From an uncultured Rhodospirillales bacterium (GTDB lineage: Bacteria > Pseudomonadota > Alphaproteobacteria > Azospirillales > Azospirillaceae), in the NCBI GenBank assembly GCA_903931735.1, contig CAIZDL010000075.1, forward strand, positions 1-50,979: a DNA stretch of 50,979 bases. Reading direction: 5' to 3'. Shown here piece after piece: positions 23,072-33,619 of this stretch. The position numbers and the translations under genes were made by a program. The notes under the pieces were generated by a model that had not been told where the DNA came from, made no database searches, and worked only from the letters and a program-made list of their open reading frames with translations. Numbering within the stretch: position 1 is the first letter of the stretch; every line of letters begins with the position of its first letter.

Positions 23072-25806
23072 CCGAGAGCAACGACCAGGATCGCGAGAAA
23101 AAAGTGTTGCACCTGACCAGCAAGGGGAAACTCGAGCTGAAGAAGACGGTGGACGCGGGTTCGGTGCGGCAAAGTTTCTCCCATGGTCGAACCAAGACGG
23201 TGACCGTTGAGGTCAAACGCAAACGCACCATCGAGAAGGGCGCCGCGCCTGGAATAGCCGATGGTGGCGCGGCTGCGCGCCGGGCGGCCGAAGGTTTGCC
23301 GACCAAGGGCGGTCCTGGCCGGGGGCCAAAAGGTGCCACCGTGCGCCAGCTCACCAAAGAGGAGCGCGAGGCTCGCGCTCGTGCTCTGCTGGGCGCCTTC
23401 AAAGAGGAAGAGCGTCGGGCCAATGAGCCCGATGAGGAGCTGATTTCCGACGATATCTTTGATGAGGCGGTCGAGTCGGCCGGCCCCGAAGATATCGGCG
23501 AGGAGCTTGAGGCCGTCGATCTTCCGACCGATCCCGAGTCGCTGCGTCAGCGCGAAATCGAAGAGATGAAGCGCATTCAGGCCCACGAGCAGGCGGTTGC
23601 CGCCGAGGCCGAGCGCAAGCGTCAGGAAGAAGAAGCCAAAAAGCGCGCGATCGAAGACGCCAAGCGTCCGCCCGAAGAGAAAAAGGCCGAGGAAAAGAAG
23701 GCCGAAGAGGGTGGCCGGCGGACAACGTTGAAGGCGGGGGCAGCAGCGGTCCCGGCGGTCGACGCCGCGGCGAAACCGGCGGTTGGGGCCGTTCGTCCGC
23801 CGTCAGCGGAAGATGACGAGGAAGAGCGTCGCAATCGCAAGGCCGGCGGTGGGGCCAAGGCGGCGGCGCCAAAGGTGGCGGCAGCGCCGCGTAAGGGGGC
23901 TGATCGCCGTCGCGGTGGTAAGCTCACTGTCTCCCAAGCTTTGAATTCCGATGACGTTGAGCGGACGCGCAGCCTTGCCGCCGTTCGCCGGGCGCGGGAG
24001 CGGGAGCGGCAGCGGCAAAATGCCCGTCAGGAAGTTCAAAAAGTTACGCGCGAAGTCGTGCTGCCCGAAGTCATCACGGTGCAGGAGCTGGCCAATCGTA
24101 TGGCCGAGCGCGGCGCCGATGTGATCAAGTCGTTGATGCGGATGGGCGTGATGGCCACCATCACCCAATCCATCGACGCCGATACCGCTGAGTTGGTGAT
24201 CGCCGAGTTCGGCCATCGCGTGCGCCGGGTGTCGGACTCCGATGTCGAGGTGGGCCTTGGCGGTTTGACCGATATCGACACCGATCTGGTGTTCCGGCCG
24301 CCGGTGGTTACCATCATGGGCCACGTCGATCACGGCAAAACCTCGCTGCTTGACGCGCTGCGGCACACCGATGTGGCCTCTCGCGAGGCCGGCGGGATCA
24401 CCCAGCACATTGGCGCCTATCAGGTGACGTTGACCCATGGCGGGCGCATCACCTTTATCGACACGCCGGGTCACGCCGCCTTCACCGAGATGCGCGCCCG
24501 TGGCGCCAACGTCACCGACGTGGTGGTGTTGGTGGTGGCCGCCAACGACGGCATCATGCCGCAGACGGTCGAGGCCATTCAGCACGCCAAGGCGGCTAAG
24601 GTGCCGATTATCGTCGCGATCAACAAAATCGATCTGCCCGACGCCAAACCCGAACGGGTGCGCCAAGAACTTTTACAGCACGAGTTGGTGGTGGAAGAGT
24701 TGGGCGGCGACATTCTCGCGGTTGAGGTGTCGGCCAAGGCGCGGCGCGGGCTGGATCGACTCGAGGAAGCGATTTTGCTTCAGGCCGAAATTCTGGAGCT
24801 GCGGGCCAATCCCAATCGCGCGGCGATGGGGGCGGTGATCGAAGCCAAGCTGGAGCGTGGCCGGGGTTCGGTCGCAACCGTGCTGGTGCAGCGAGGGACG
24901 CTTCGGGTTGGCGACATTTTCGTAGCCGGCAGCGAGTGGGGCCGGGTGCGCGCCCTGATCAACGATCGTGGCCAGCAGGTGGAAGAGGCGGGGCCGGCGG
25001 TTCCGGTGGAAGTGCTGGGCCTCAATGGCACGCCGATGGCCGGCGACGACTTCGCGGTGCTGGAGAGTGAAGCGCGGGCGCGGGAGATCATCGAGTTCCG
25101 TCAGCGCAAGAAGCGGGATGCTCAGGTTAAGGCCACCGCGCGCGGTACGCTGGAGCAGATGTTTACCCGCATTCAAGAGGGTGAGGCTAAAGAGCTGCCG
25201 ATCGTGCTTAAGGGCGACGTTCAGGGCTCGATCGAGGCGATTGTCGGGGCGTTGGAGAAGCTGGCGGGCACCAATACCGAGGTTAAGGTTCGGGTATTGT
25301 CTTCCGGTGTTGGCGCTATCAACGAATCCGATGTTACGCTGGCCAATGCTTCCAAGGCGCTGGTTATCGGCTTTAACGTTCGCGCCAATCCTCAGGCCCG
25401 CGAATTGGCAAGGCGCGATGGTGTCGAGCTTCGCTATTACTCGGTGATTTACAACGTTATTGACGATGTACGCGCTGCGCTGGTGGGAATGCTCTCGCCG
25501 ACCTTGCGCGAGCGGTTCCTCGGCAACGCCTCTATTTTGGAGGTGTTCAACATCACCAAGGTTGGCAAGGTGGCGGGTTGTCGTGTTACCGAAGGTGTCG
25601 TCAAGCGCGGTGCCGGAGTGCGGTTGTTGCGCGACAACGTGGTCATCCACACCGGGTCGCTCAAGACGCTCAAGCGCTTCAAGGACGAAGTTAAGGACGT
25701 TCGCGAGGGCTATGAATGCGGTATGGCCTTCGAGAACTACGACAATATGCAGGCTGGTGACGTTATCGAAGCCTTCGAGATGGAAGAAGTCGCGCGGGTG
25801 CTGTGA
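23068..25806 (+). CDS. infB: Translation initiation factor IF-2
   Basis: The 912-residue GTPase delivers initiator tRNA to the 30S subunit. A long, charged, low-complexity N-terminal region (about 1-330, rich in Ala/Glu/Lys) precedes the conserved core. G-motifs are GHVDHGKTS near 417, DTPGH near 465 and NKID near 519; after them come domain II ([23 protein letters not shown]), domain III ([17 protein letters not shown]) and the tRNA-binding C-terminal domain ([26 protein letters not shown]). All landmarks are intact. ATG 23068 overlaps the ylxR stop by four bases. Confidence 0.97.
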   Translation: MTESNDQDREKKVLHLTSKGKLELKKTVDAGSVRQSFSHGRTKTVTVEVKRKRTIEKGAAPGIADGGAAARRAAEGLPTKGGPGRGPKGATVRQLTKEEREARARALLGAFKEEERRANEPDEELISDDIFDEAVESAGPEDIGEELEAVDLPTDPESLRQREIEEMKRIQAHEQAVAAEAERKRQEEEAKKRAIEDAKRPPEEKKAEEKKAEEGGRRTTLKAGAAAVPAVDAAAKPAVGAVRPPSAEDDEEERRNRKAGGGAKAAAPKVAAAPRKGADRRRGGKLTVSQALNSDDVERTRSLAAVRRARERERQRQNARQEVQKVTREVVLPEVITVQELANRMAERGADVIKSLMRMGVMATITQSIDADTAELVIAEFGHRVRRVSDSDVEVGLGGLTDIDTDLVFRPPVVTIMGHVDHGKTSLLDALRHTDVASREAGGITQHIGAYQVTLTHGGRITFIDTPGHAAFTEMRARGANVTDVVVLVVAANDGIMPQTVEAIQHAKAAKVPIIVAINKIDLPDAKPERVRQELLQHELVVEELGGDILAVEVSAKARRGLDRLEEAILLQAEILELRANPNRAAMGAVIEAKLERGRGSVATVLVQRGTLRVGDIFVAGSEWGRVRALINDRGQQVEEAGPAVPVEVLGLNGTPMAGDDFAVLESEARAREIIEFRQRKKRDAQVKATARGTLEQMFTRIQEGEAKELPIVLKGDVQGSIEAIVGALEKLAGTNTEVKVRVLSSGVGAINESDVTLANASKALVIGFNVRANPQARELARRDGVELRYYSVIYNVIDDVRAALVGMLSPTLRERFLGNASILEVFNITKVGKVAGCRVTEGVVKRGAGVRLLRDNVVIHTGSLKTLKRFKDEVKDVREGYECGMAFENYDNMQAGDVIEAFEMEEVARVL

Positions 25807-25810
25807 GTTT

Positions 25811-25831
25811 CAGGGGGCCTCGTGCCCCCTG
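25811..25831 (+). other. Strong hairpin between infB and rbfA
   Basis: CAGGGGGC-CTCGT-GCCCCCTG, an 8-bp perfect stem five bases after the infB stop, without a T-run. It could be an RNA-processing site or 3'-end stabiliser within the operon rather than a terminator. Confidence 0.5.
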
Positions 25832-25902
25832 GCTTCCCGCCGGGGCCGTGGGCTCCCGACCCTCCAACCTTCCGATACCGCATCTGTTTGGTGGGCAACC
25901 TT

Positions 25903-26397
25903 ATGACACACAAGCATTCGGCGCGGCCGGCATCGCAGCGGCAGTTGCGGGTTGGCGAGGAAGTGCGTCACGTCCTTTCCGCGTTGTTTTTGCGCGGAGA
26001 TTTCCGGGACCCGGCGTTGCAGAGCCAAAACTTCACCGTGACCGAGGTGCGGGTCAGCCCCGACCTTCGTAACGCCACGGTGTTTGTCACTCCGCTTGGC
26101 GGCGCTGAGATTGGGGTTGCGGTTAAGGCGCTGCGTCATGCCGCCGGGTTTTTGCGCGCCCAGGTTGCCCGCGAGGTTAATTTGCGGTTCGCGCCCAATC
26201 TGAGCTTTGAGCCTGATACATCCTTTGATCGGGCGGCGCGAATCGAGATTTTGTTACAACAGCCGGAAGTGGCGCGTGATCTTGCCCACCCGCCGGAGTC
26301 TGCCGCGACGGATGGCGGCGACGTGGGGCTGTCTGACGGGACGTTGCACGAAGATTTAGCAGACGATTTGGGCGAGGATTGCGACGATGGCGCGTAA
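25903..26397 (+). CDS. rbfA: Ribosome-binding factor A
   Basis: The 164-residue protein binds the 30S subunit near the 16S 5' end and helps cold adaptation and maturation. The KH-like core covers about 12-115: QRQLRVGEEVRHVLSALF, then VTEVRVSPDLRNATVFVTPLGG, and a LRHAAGFLRAQVAREVNLRFAPNLSFEPD segment with the AxG kink region of the type II KH fold. The last 40 residues are acidic and lie beyond the core. ATG 25903 starts the conserved region; the open frame extends 27 codons upstream without a supporting site. It overlaps truB by 11 bases. Confidence 0.93.
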   Translation: MTHKHSARPASQRQLRVGEEVRHVLSALFLRGDFRDPALQSQNFTVTEVRVSPDLRNATVFVTPLGGAEIGVAVKALRHAAGFLRAQVAREVNLRFAPNLSFEPDTSFDRAARIEILLQQPEVARDLAHPPESAATDGGDVGLSDGTLHEDLADDLGEDCDDGA

Positions 26398-27328
26398 AAA
26401 GCGCGGCCGCCCGGTGAGCGGTTGGTTGGTTGTGGACAAGCCTGAGGGCATGACGTCGACCCAGGTTGTGGGCAAAGTGCGGTGGCTGTTTCAAGCCGAG
26501 AAGGCGGGGCATGGCGGCACCCTTGACCCGATTGCGACCGGGGTTTTGCCAATCGCCATGGGTGAGGCGACCAAAACCGTGGCGTTTGCGCAGGATGGCA
26601 CCAAGTGTTATCATTTTCGCGCCCGGTGGGGTGAGGAGCGCAATACCGACGACCGGGCTGGTGACGTGATCGACCGCTCGGACCGTCGTCCGGAGACGGC
26701 GGCGATTGAGGCGGCGCTTGGCGCTTTCGTTGGTGAGATCCAGCAAATTCCGCCTCAGTTTTCAGCAATCAAACTCGATGGCGCGCGGGCCTATGACTTG
26801 GCGCGCGCGGGCGAAGTGGTGGATTTGGCGGCGCGGCAGGTGCGGGTCGATCGGTTTAGTCTGGTCGGCCAACCCGATGCCGATCACGCCGACTTTGAAG
26901 TTGTGTGCGGAAAAGGCACCTATATGCGATCGCTGGCCCGGGATATGGGGCGGGCACTGGGGTGTCTCGGTCATATTGCCGAGTTGCGGCGCCTTTCGGT
27001 TGGGCGCTTTACCTTGGCAAAGGCGATTTCGCTGGACCAATTGGTGGCACTGGGGCAAGGTGCCGACCTCGACAGCCAATTACTGCCGGTCGAGACCGCG
27101 CTGGACGACATCCCGGCGTTGGCCTTAACGGCGGAAGAGGCGTACCGGTTGAGACAGGGCCAAGCGGTGGCGCTTTTGCGCCGGCAGGATTTCGAGCGGC
27201 TGGAAAAGCTGATCGATGATTCGGCCGAGCGTGAGGTGTTGGTGCTGGCCACAACGGCGCGGCGTCCAGTGGCATTATGCCGGCTGGAAGGCGCGGAAAT
27301 CCGTCCGGTGCGTGTTATAAACACCTAA
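26387..27328 (+). CDS. truB: tRNA pseudouridine-55 synthase
   Basis: The 313-residue enzyme isomerises U55 in the T-loop of tRNA. The catalytic motif GGTLDPIATGVLP holds Asp47; further motifs are KPEGMTSTQVV (18-28), a KCYHFRARWGEERNTDD loop, IQQIPPQFSAIKLDGARAYDLAR and a VVCGKGTYMRSLARD motif III. A C-terminal PUA-like domain covers about 245-305. Start and length are normal. The 15-base gap to rpsO has no terminator. Confidence 0.96.
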   Translation: MARKKRGRPVSGWLVVDKPEGMTSTQVVGKVRWLFQAEKAGHGGTLDPIATGVLPIAMGEATKTVAFAQDGTKCYHFRARWGEERNTDDRAGDVIDRSDRRPETAAIEAALGAFVGEIQQIPPQFSAIKLDGARAYDLARAGEVVDLAARQVRVDRFSLVGQPDADHADFEVVCGKGTYMRSLARDMGRALGCLGHIAELRRLSVGRFTLAKAISLDQLVALGQGADLDSQLLPVETALDDIPALALTAEEAYRLRQGQAVALLRRQDFERLEKLIDDSAEREVLVLATTARRPVALCRLEGAEIRPVRVINT

Positions 27329-27343
27329 TTAGTGGAGAACCCG

Positions 27344-27613
27344 ATGTCGATTACCGCAGAGCGCAAGACCGCGCTTATTAGTGAATATGCCGTCACCGCC
27401 GGCGATACCGGCTCCCCCGAAGTTCAGGTTGCGATTCTCACCGAGCGGATTGCCAACCTGACCGAGCATCTGAAGACCCACTCCAAGGATTTTCATTCCC
27501 GCCGGGGTCTTTTGATGATGGTCGGCCAGCGTCGCCGGCTTCTCGATTATCTCAAGGGCAAAGCCAGCCCCCGCTATGACACCTTGATTCAGCGGCTCGG
27601 GTTGCGGCGCTGA
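27344..27613 (+). CDS. rpsO: 30S ribosomal protein S15
   Basis: The 89-residue protein binds the 16S central domain and forms bridge B4 with the 50S subunit. Signature segments are [33 protein letters not shown] and [14 protein letters not shown] 27344 is chosen because GTGGAG lies eight bases before it and gives the standard 89 residues; the in-frame start at 27332 would add four non-conserved residues. In many bacteria S15 controls its own translation through the leader, which here is only 15 bases long. Confidence 0.97.
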   Translation: MSITAERKTALISEYAVTAGDTGSPEVQVAILTERIANLTEHLKTHSKDFHSRRGLLMMVGQRRRLLDYLKGKASPRYDTLIQRLGLRR

Positions 27614-27743
27614 TTTCGTTGGAAAAGGGCGTGCCTCCCCCCAGCCCGGTCTGGGCAGAGTTCGGGCCGATGTGCCCGGAGTGGTGGGGGAGGAGCGCTG
27701 GTCTCCGATGGGGTGCCGGGCTGGGCAAGAGTCTGGATGTAAA

Positions 27744-27768
27744 ACCGGCCGGGATGTCCCGCGCCGGT
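27744..27768 (+). other. Stem-loop in the rpsO-pnp intergenic region
   Basis: ACCGGC (27744-27749) pairs with GCCGGT (27763-27768), with an inner GGG-ATGT-CCC stem. It sits 100 bases before pnp in a 254-base gap. In E. coli an RNase III-cleaved hairpin at the same place permits pnp autoregulation; this element may serve the same purpose. A weaker long-range CCTCCCCC/GGGGGAGG pairing also spans 27635-27695. The gap otherwise shows nothing. Confidence 0.45.
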
Positions 27769-27867
27769 ATTTGCTGTTTTTCACAAGGCGGATGAACACG
27801 ACAACGCCTTGGCCTGAGCGCACCCAATCCGGGGTGGCCAGGTGTCGGATGGAAGGAAGAGAGAGAC

Positions 27868-29976
27868 ATGTTTAAAGTTTATCGTAAGGAAATAATGTGG
27901 GGTGGCCGCAAGCTGACCCTCGAGACCGGGAAAATCGCCCGTCAGGCCGACGGCGCCGTGGTGGCGACTTATGGCGAAACCGTGGTGTTGTGTACTGCGG
28001 TGGCCGCGAAAACGGCGCGACAGGGGATCGATTTTTTTCCTCTTACCGTGAATTATCAAGAAAAGACTTTTGCTGCCGGTAAAATTCCGGGCGGATTTTT
28101 TAAGCGCGAAGGGCGTCCGACCGAAAAGGAAACCCTGGTTAGCCGGTTGATCGATCGGCCGATCCGGCCGCTATTTGCCGAAGGGTTCCGCAACGAAACC
28201 CAAATCGTTTGCACCGTGCTGAGCCACGACCTGGAGAACGACCCGGATGTCGTTGCCATGATCGGCACCTCGGCGGCGTTGACGATTTCCGGCGTTCCGT
28301 TTCTGGGGCCGGTGGGCGCCGCCCGCGTCGGCTACAAGAACGGCGAATATATTCTGAACCCGACCTCCGATCAGTTGGAAACTTCGGACCTCGACCTTGT
28401 GGTCGCCGGCACCACCGAAGGCGTGCTGATGGTCGAGTCCCAGGCGATGGAGCTGTCGGAAGACGTGATGCTCGGCGCCGTGATGTTTGGTCATCGCAAT
28501 TTTCAGCCGGTGATTCAGGCGATTTGTGAGTTGGCCGAGCAGTGCGCGAAAGAGCCGTGGGTTGTGCCCGAGCCGGCGTTCGATCGCAAGGCGGTGTTGG
28601 CGCGGCTTAACGAGGTTGTCGGGGCCGACGTTCGCGCCGCTTACACCGAGACGGTTAAACAGGCCCGTTACGAAAAAATCGGCGCCGCCAAAGCCAAGGC
28701 CCTCGCGGCCCTGGCCGAGGAGTTTGCGCCTGAGGCGATCGGGTCGGTTTATCACGACCTTGAGAGCACCATTTTGCGCAGCTCGGTCATCGAAACCGGC
28801 CGTCGCATCGATGGCCGCGACACCAAGACCGTGCGTCCGATTGTCGGCGAAGTGGGCGTGCTGCCGCGCGCGCATGGCTCGGCGCTGTTCACGCGGGGTG
28901 AAACCCAGGCGTTGGTGGTGGCAACTCTTGGCACCAGCCAGGATGAGCAGATTATCGATGCCCTCGAAGGCGAATACCGCGAGCATTTCATGCTTCATTA
29001 CAACTTCCCTCCCTATTCGGTGGGCGAGGTTGGGCGCATGGGCTCCCCCGGTCGGCGCGAAATTGGTCACGGCAAGTTGGCGTGGCGGGCGGTTCGCCGG
29101 ATGCTGCCGCTGAAGGAAAACTTCCCCTACACCATCCGCATCGTTTCCGAAATTACGGAGTCGAACGGGTCGTCGTCGATGGCCACGGTTTGCGGCACGT
29201 CGCTGGCGTTGATGGATGCCGGCGTGCCGTTGCCGCGTCCGGTGGCGGGTATCGCCATGGGCTTGATCAAGGAAGACAACGGCTTTGCGGTGTTGACCGA
29301 CATCCTGGGCGACGAGGATCACCTCGGCGACATGGACTTTAAGGTTGCCGGCACCAGCGCCGGGGTTACCGCTCTCCAAATGGACATCAAGATCACCTCG
29401 ATTACCGAGGAGATCATGAAGATCGCGTTGGCACAGGCTCAGGAAGGCCGCATCCATATTCTGGGTGAGATGGGCCGGGCCATTGGCGGCGCCCGCGATG
29501 AGGTCAACCAGAACGCGCCGCGTATTACCGTGATCATGGTGCCAAAGGAAAAGATCCGCGATGTGATCGGCTCCGGCGGCAAGGTCATCCGGGAAATTTG
29601 TGAAGTGACCGGCGCCAAGGTCGATATCGACGACGACGGCACGGTTAAGGTCGCAGCGGTGGATAGTAAGGCAGCGCAGGCCGCGATCAACTGGATCAGG
29701 GGCATTGTCGCCGAGCCCGAGCTGGGCGTGGTTTATGATGGCAAGGTCGTGAAGGTGGTGGATTTTGGCGCCTTCGTGAACTTCCTCGGCAGCCGCGATG
29801 GTCTGGTTCATATCTCGGAGCTGGCCGGGCAGCGCGTTGGCAAGGTGGCCGATGTGGTGAAGGTTGGCGATCCGGTGAAGGTCAAGGTTTTGGGCTTCGA
29901 CGATCGCGGTAAGGTTAAGCTTTCGATGAAGCAGGTTGATCAGGCGACTGGCGAGGACCTGACCAAGAAGGCTTGA
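27868..29976 (+). CDS. pnp: Polyribonucleotide nucleotidyltransferase (PNPase)
   Basis: The 702-residue enzyme degrades RNA phosphorolytically and is part of the degradosome. Domains: RNase PH domain 1 (about 5-215), helical linker, RNase PH domain 2 (about 310-540, with [18 protein letters not shown] and the [16 protein letters not shown] segment), KH domain (about 555-610, [15 protein letters not shown] with GSGG loop) and S1 domain (about 622-690, [21 protein letters not shown]). All parts are complete. It is last in the operon; a strong terminator follows. Confidence 0.97.
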   Translation: MFKVYRKEIMWGGRKLTLETGKIARQADGAVVATYGETVVLCTAVAAKTARQGIDFFPLTVNYQEKTFAAGKIPGGFFKREGRPTEKETLVSRLIDRPIRPLFAEGFRNETQIVCTVLSHDLENDPDVVAMIGTSAALTISGVPFLGPVGAARVGYKNGEYILNPTSDQLETSDLDLVVAGTTEGVLMVESQAMELSEDVMLGAVMFGHRNFQPVIQAICELAEQCAKEPWVVPEPAFDRKAVLARLNEVVGADVRAAYTETVKQARYEKIGAAKAKALAALAEEFAPEAIGSVYHDLESTILRSSVIETGRRIDGRDTKTVRPIVGEVGVLPRAHGSALFTRGETQALVVATLGTSQDEQIIDALEGEYREHFMLHYNFPPYSVGEVGRMGSPGRREIGHGKLAWRAVRRMLPLKENFPYTIRIVSEITESNGSSSMATVCGTSLALMDAGVPLPRPVAGIAMGLIKEDNGFAVLTDILGDEDHLGDMDFKVAGTSAGVTALQMDIKITSITEEIMKIALAQAQEGRIHILGEMGRAIGGARDEVNQNAPRITVIMVPKEKIRDVIGSGGKVIREICEVTGAKVDIDDDGTVKVAAVDSKAAQAAINWIRGIVAEPELGVVYDGKVVKVVDFGAFVNFLGSRDGLVHISELAGQRVGKVADVVKVGDPVKVKVLGFDDRGKVKLSMKQVDQATGEDLTKKA

Positions 29977-29988
29977 AACTAAGCCGCG

Positions 29989-30026
29989 CCCCACTTTCGC
30001 CAATCGGCGGAGGTGGGGTTTTTTTT
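29989..30026 (+). terminator. Intrinsic terminator of the rimP-pnp operon
   Basis: CCCCAC (29989-29994) pairs with GTGGGG (30013-30018), with an inner CGCC/GGCG stem, followed by eight T. It lies 13 bases after pnp. The following 208 bases to korA show no gene and no clear promoter. Confidence 0.9.
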
Positions 30027-30234
30027 GCCCGCCGGCAGGCCTCCCAGCCGCACGAAAATTGCCCTTATCAGGACCTTAGCGCAGTAACCGTGAAGCAACA
30101 GGGCAGCCCAGCGTCAAAATCGCATCGAACCAGGGTTGCCAGGGCCGGCGTCATCCGTTAAGCGAAGGGGGCGGGCCGGGAGCTTCCCTTATGTGGGCGG
30201 CGGTGGTGGAAGGCCAGGATCAGAGGAACCACGC

Positions 30235-31995
30235 ATGACACAATTTACTTCGGAGGCCGGCACTGTTTCGGTCGCTATCACCGGCAGTGGCGGCGCGGGT
30301 GCCATTACCGCCGGCACCCTGCTGCTGGAAGCCGCGGGTAAGGCTGGTTGGTATGGTTTGATGACTCGCACGGTCGGCCCGCAGATTCGCGGTGGCGAGG
30401 CGGCGGCGCTGGTTCGGCTCGCCCGCTCGCCGGTTGCCGGGCATGGTGATGTGTTCAATATTCTGATCGCGCTGGATTGGCGCAACGTCGAACGTTTTGT
30501 CGCCGAAATTCCGCTGGGGCCAAACAGCTTGGCGCTGGCCGATGACGACGCCGGCGACGTGCCGGGCAAGATCGCCGCATCGGGCGCTCTCAACCTGACC
30601 GCGCCGTTCGCCAAGCTGGCCGATGACATTCGGGGCGCGCGTCCGAATATCATCGCGCTCGGCACGGTTGCGGCCTTGGTTGGGTTGCCGATTGAGGCGA
30701 TGGTCGAGACGGTTGCGGCAACCTTGATCGAGAAGGGGGTCAGCCTCGCTGACTGCACCCAGGCGATCCGCGCCGGCTTCGATATTGGTGTGCAACTGAT
30801 GGCGTCTCAGGGTGCGGCAGCCTCGTTCAGAGTGCCGGAAGCCGCTGGCGCGGGTGCATTGCCCGATCGGTGGGTTATCACCGGCAATCAGGCGGCGGGC
30901 TACGGGGCGCTTAAGGGCGGCATCCGGTTTGCGGCGCTGTACCCGATTACGCCTGCGACCGACCTTTTGGAATGGGTGGCGCCGCGCTTTGCGGCCATTG
31001 GTGGCGTGCTCTGCCAAGCCGAGGACGAGATCGCGGCGGTTCAAATGGCGATTGGCGCCTCCTATGGTGGGGTGCCCTCGCTGACCACCACCTCTGGCCC
31101 CGGCTTGGCGCTCAAATTGGAGTCGATTGGCCTCGCGGTCGCGGCGGAGGTTCCGCTGGTGATCTTCAACGTGATGCGCGGCGGTCCTTCCACCGGCATT
31201 CCCACCAAGTCCGAGCAGACCGATCTCAACATCGCGCTCTATGGGTTGCATGGCGATGCACCCCACGTGGTGGTGGCGCCGTTGTCGGTGGATGATTGCG
31301 TGATCACCACCCAGTGGGCGGTGCATTTGGCAGAAGAGCTGCAAACAGCGGTGTTCGTGCTGTCGGATCAGCTGATGGCTCAGGCCAAAGCCGTGATTTC
31401 GGCGCCAAAAGAAGTGGATTTTGGCACGAAGCGGCTGGTGCCGGTGGAGCCCAAGGCCGGCGTTTACAAGCGCTATGCCTTGACCGGCTCGGGTGTTTCG
31501 CCGATGGCCATTCCCGGGATGCCGGGCGGGCAATATACCGCCGATGGTCTGGAGCATAACGAGCGCGGCACGCCGTCGTCTCAAGCCAACGACCACCATT
31601 CCCAGCTCGATAAGCGGAACGACAAGCTCAACAATTTCGACTACGGCGACATTTGGGCCGATATCGAAGGCGATGCCGATGCCGAGATCGGGATTATCAC
31701 CTGGGGCTCGACCTCGGCACCGGTGCGGGAAGCCTTGGCTCGCGCCAGTGCCAGCGGGATCAAGACCCGGCTGGTGGCGATGCGGTTGCTGGCCCCGGCC
31801 CGCCCCGCGCAGTTGGCGGCGGCTTTGAAGGGGGTCAAGAAGCTGTTGGTGGTGGAGCAAAGCCACTCCGGTCAGTTTATTGGCTATCTCAGGGCGCAAT
31901 ACGATTTGCCTGTGACACCCGAAAGCTTGCGCCATCCCGGTCCGTTGGCGATCAGGCCGTCGGAAGTCTGCGAAGTTCTTAGCCGCTGGAGCTGA
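30235..31995 (+). CDS. korA: 2-oxoacid:ferredoxin oxidoreductase alpha subunit (gamma-alpha fusion)
   Basis: The 586-residue protein joins the gamma domain (about 1-190: ITGSGGAGAITAGTLLLEAA, TVGPQIRGGEAAALVRL) to the alpha pyrimidine-binding domain (about 215-585: GNQAAGYGALKGGIRF, AALYPITPATDLLEWV, TTTSGPGLALKLESIGLA). With the next gene it forms a two-subunit, CoA-dependent enzyme, most likely a 2-oxoglutarate:ferredoxin oxidoreductase, though pyruvate and other 2-oxoacids cannot be excluded. Products reduce ferredoxin; run in reverse the enzyme can fix CO2. ATG 30235 is preferred over the open frame to 30136 because it starts the conserved domain, with AGAGGAA upstream. korB follows after three bases. 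Confidence 0.9.
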   Translation: MTQFTSEAGTVSVAITGSGGAGAITAGTLLLEAAGKAGWYGLMTRTVGPQIRGGEAAALVRLARSPVAGHGDVFNILIALDWRNVERFVAEIPLGPNSLALADDDAGDVPGKIAASGALNLTAPFAKLADDIRGARPNIIALGTVAALVGLPIEAMVETVAATLIEKGVSLADCTQAIRAGFDIGVQLMASQGAAASFRVPEAAGAGALPDRWVITGNQAAGYGALKGGIRFAALYPITPATDLLEWVAPRFAAIGGVLCQAEDEIAAVQMAIGASYGGVPSLTTTSGPGLALKLESIGLAVAAEVPLVIFNVMRGGPSTGIPTKSEQTDLNIALYGLHGDAPHVVVAPLSVDDCVITTQWAVHLAEELQTAVFVLSDQLMAQAKAVISAPKEVDFGTKRLVPVEPKAGVYKRYALTGSGVSPMAIPGMPGGQYTADGLEHNERGTPSSQANDHHSQLDKRNDKLNNFDYGDIWADIEGDADAEIGIITWGSTSAPVREALARASASGIKTRLVAMRLLAPARPAQLAAALKGVKKLLVVEQSHSGQFIGYLRAQYDLPVTPESLRHPGPLAIRPSEVCEVLSRWS

Positions 31996-31998
31996 ATT

Positions 31999-32838
31999 AT
32001 GGACGGATGCACCCCCAAACTCGAAGCTAAGCACTATAAGTCCGACCTTACGCCGATTTGGTGTCCTGGATGCGGCCATTTTGGCATTCAGGCTGCGGTG
32101 AACCGGGCGTTCGCCGAACTTCAGCTCGACCCGGCCAAGGTTGTGGTGGTGTCGGGCATTGGTTGCTCGTCACGGATTCCCGCTTATACCACCTGCTATG
32201 GCTTTCACGGTTTGCACGGCCGGGCGCTGCCCTTGGCGATTGGGCTTAAGCTCGCGCGGCCCGACCTCACCGTGTTGGTGGCCGGCGGCGATGGCGATGG
32301 CTTTTCCATTGGCGGCAATCACTTCCTTCATGCCTGCCGGCGTAACGTCGACCTCACCTATGTCGTGATGGACAATGAGGTTTACGGCATGACCAAGGGC
32401 CAGCCCTCGCCGACCACGGCGCCGGACTGGGACAGCGATCTTCAACCCGGCGGCACCGGCATTAGTGCGTTCCGTCCGTTGGGCGTCGCGTTGCAGTCGG
32501 GCGCGAACTTTATCGCACGGGGGTTTTCGGGCGATCTTGGCGGCCTGACCAAGCTCATTGTTCAGGGCATTAAGCATCCGGGCTTTTCGTTCATTCACGC
32601 GCTGAGCCCCTGCGTCACGTTCCGTCCCGAGGAAAAGGAGTGGAAGACCCAGACCCACGCCAGTGGCGAGGCGTTGACCAGCGATTTCCAGGAAGCCTCG
32701 CGTCGGATTGCCGCAGATGATGGCCTGACCACCGGCCCACTCTATGCCGCTGACCGTAAGGCTTACGCGCCTCCCGTGGCGCCGATGCGGGATACCAAAA
32801 CCGATCTCTCTCACATCCTGGCCGAATTCAGGATTTAG
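31999..32838 (+). CDS. korB: 2-oxoacid:ferredoxin oxidoreductase beta subunit
   Basis: The 279-residue thiamine-diphosphate subunit shows WCPGCGHFGI (C22, C25), GIGCSSR (C56) and a later SPCVTF cysteine that together hold a 4Fe-4S cluster. The TPP/Mg motif is GDGDGFSIGGNHFLHACRRN (97-116), and MDNEVYGMTKGQPSPTT follows, as in the KorB/PorB family. It pairs with korA directly upstream. A bidirectional terminator follows. Confidence 0.93.
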   Translation: MDGCTPKLEAKHYKSDLTPIWCPGCGHFGIQAAVNRAFAELQLDPAKVVVVSGIGCSSRIPAYTTCYGFHGLHGRALPLAIGLKLARPDLTVLVAGGDGDGFSIGGNHFLHACRRNVDLTYVVMDNEVYGMTKGQPSPTTAPDWDSDLQPGGTGISAFRPLGVALQSGANFIARGFSGDLGGLTKLIVQGIKHPGFSFIHALSPCVTFRPEEKEWKTQTHASGEALTSDFQEASRRIAADDGLTTGPLYAADRKAYAPPVAPMRDTKTDLSHILAEFRI

Positions 32839-32860
32839 AGCGAGCGAACATGAAAAAAAA

Positions 32861-32885
32861 GGGAGGCTTCGGCCTCCCTTTTTTT
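32861..32885. terminator. Bidirectional terminator between korB and phaR
   Basis: GGGAGGC-TTCG-GCCTCCC with a stable UUCG-type loop, flanked by eight A on the left and seven T on the right. It serves the converging korB (+) and phaR (-) transcripts. Confidence 0.93.
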
Positions 32886-32933
32886 GTCCCCACACTTGGC
32901 GGGGACCGGTTCAAATCCGCGTGTGTTCGCGGC

Positions 32934-33542
32934 TTACGGGCGGTCGCCGTGGCCTTTGGTCAGGGCCGCCAATTGCTGCTGCAACTCATCGACTCGACGT
33001 TGTAGTGCTTCGAGCGGCTTGTCGGGCTCAGCGGCCTTGGTGAACTCGGGCGGGCGGGCCAATTGCGCGAAATCGGCGGCGCCAAAGGGGGTGAACATTC
33101 GCATCGCCCGGTCGAAGAGGCCGAGGTTATGTTTGCTCATTTCCTCAAAGCCGTTGAAAGGGAAGATGCCGCCCACCGCGCTCTGGAAATATTCCCGCAT
33201 TTGCTCCTGATTGCGCGTGAAGGCCTGCATACTATAATCGAGATAGCTGGGCACCATCCACTGCATACTGTCGCCGTAAAAGCCAATCAGTTGCCGCAGG
33301 AAGCTGATGGGGAGCAAGTTCTGCCCCTTGCCTTCTTCTTCGACGATAATTTGGGTCAACACCGAGCGTGTGATATCATCGCCCGACTTAGCGTCGTAGA
33401 CGATGAAATCGACACCCTGTTTGACCATCTGACACAAATGATCAAGGGTCACGTAGCTGCTGGTGGCCGTATTATAGAGCCGCCGATTGGCGTATTTTTT
33501 TATGGTGATTGGGGCGGGAGACGCTGCGGCTTTTTCGACCAT
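32934..33542 (-). CDS. phaR: Polyhydroxyalkanoate synthesis repressor PhaR
   Basis: The 202-residue protein is a DNA- and PHA-binding repressor of phasin and synthesis genes. The N-terminal domain is diagnostic: KKYANRRLYNTATSSYVTLDHL (15-36), followed by DFIVYDAKSGDDITRSVLTQII and the LLPISFLRQLIGFYGDSMQ segment (about 77-95). The C-terminal 40 residues form a Gln-rich coiled coil. It diverges from the PhaE/PhaC genes, so its likely targets lie in the shared 180-base upstream region and before the phasin gene. Sensing works by release from DNA when PHA granules appear, as known for the family. Confidence 0.93.
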   Translation of the reverse strand: MVEKAAASPAPITIKKYANRRLYNTATSSYVTLDHLCQMVKQGVDFIVYDAKSGDDITRSVLTQIIVEEEGKGQNLLPISFLRQLIGFYGDSMQWMVPSYLDYSMQAFTRNQEQMREYFQSAVGGIFPFNGFEEMSKHNLGLFDRAMRMFTPFGAADFAQLARPPEFTKAAEPDKPLEALQRRVDELQQQLAALTKGHGDRP

Positions 33543-33619
33543 CGGAAAGCGCTTTCAGTCTGTGTGTCTTGGCTTAAGCTCATGCTGACACGTTATAAGT
33601 ACGCGATGCCAGGGCTATG

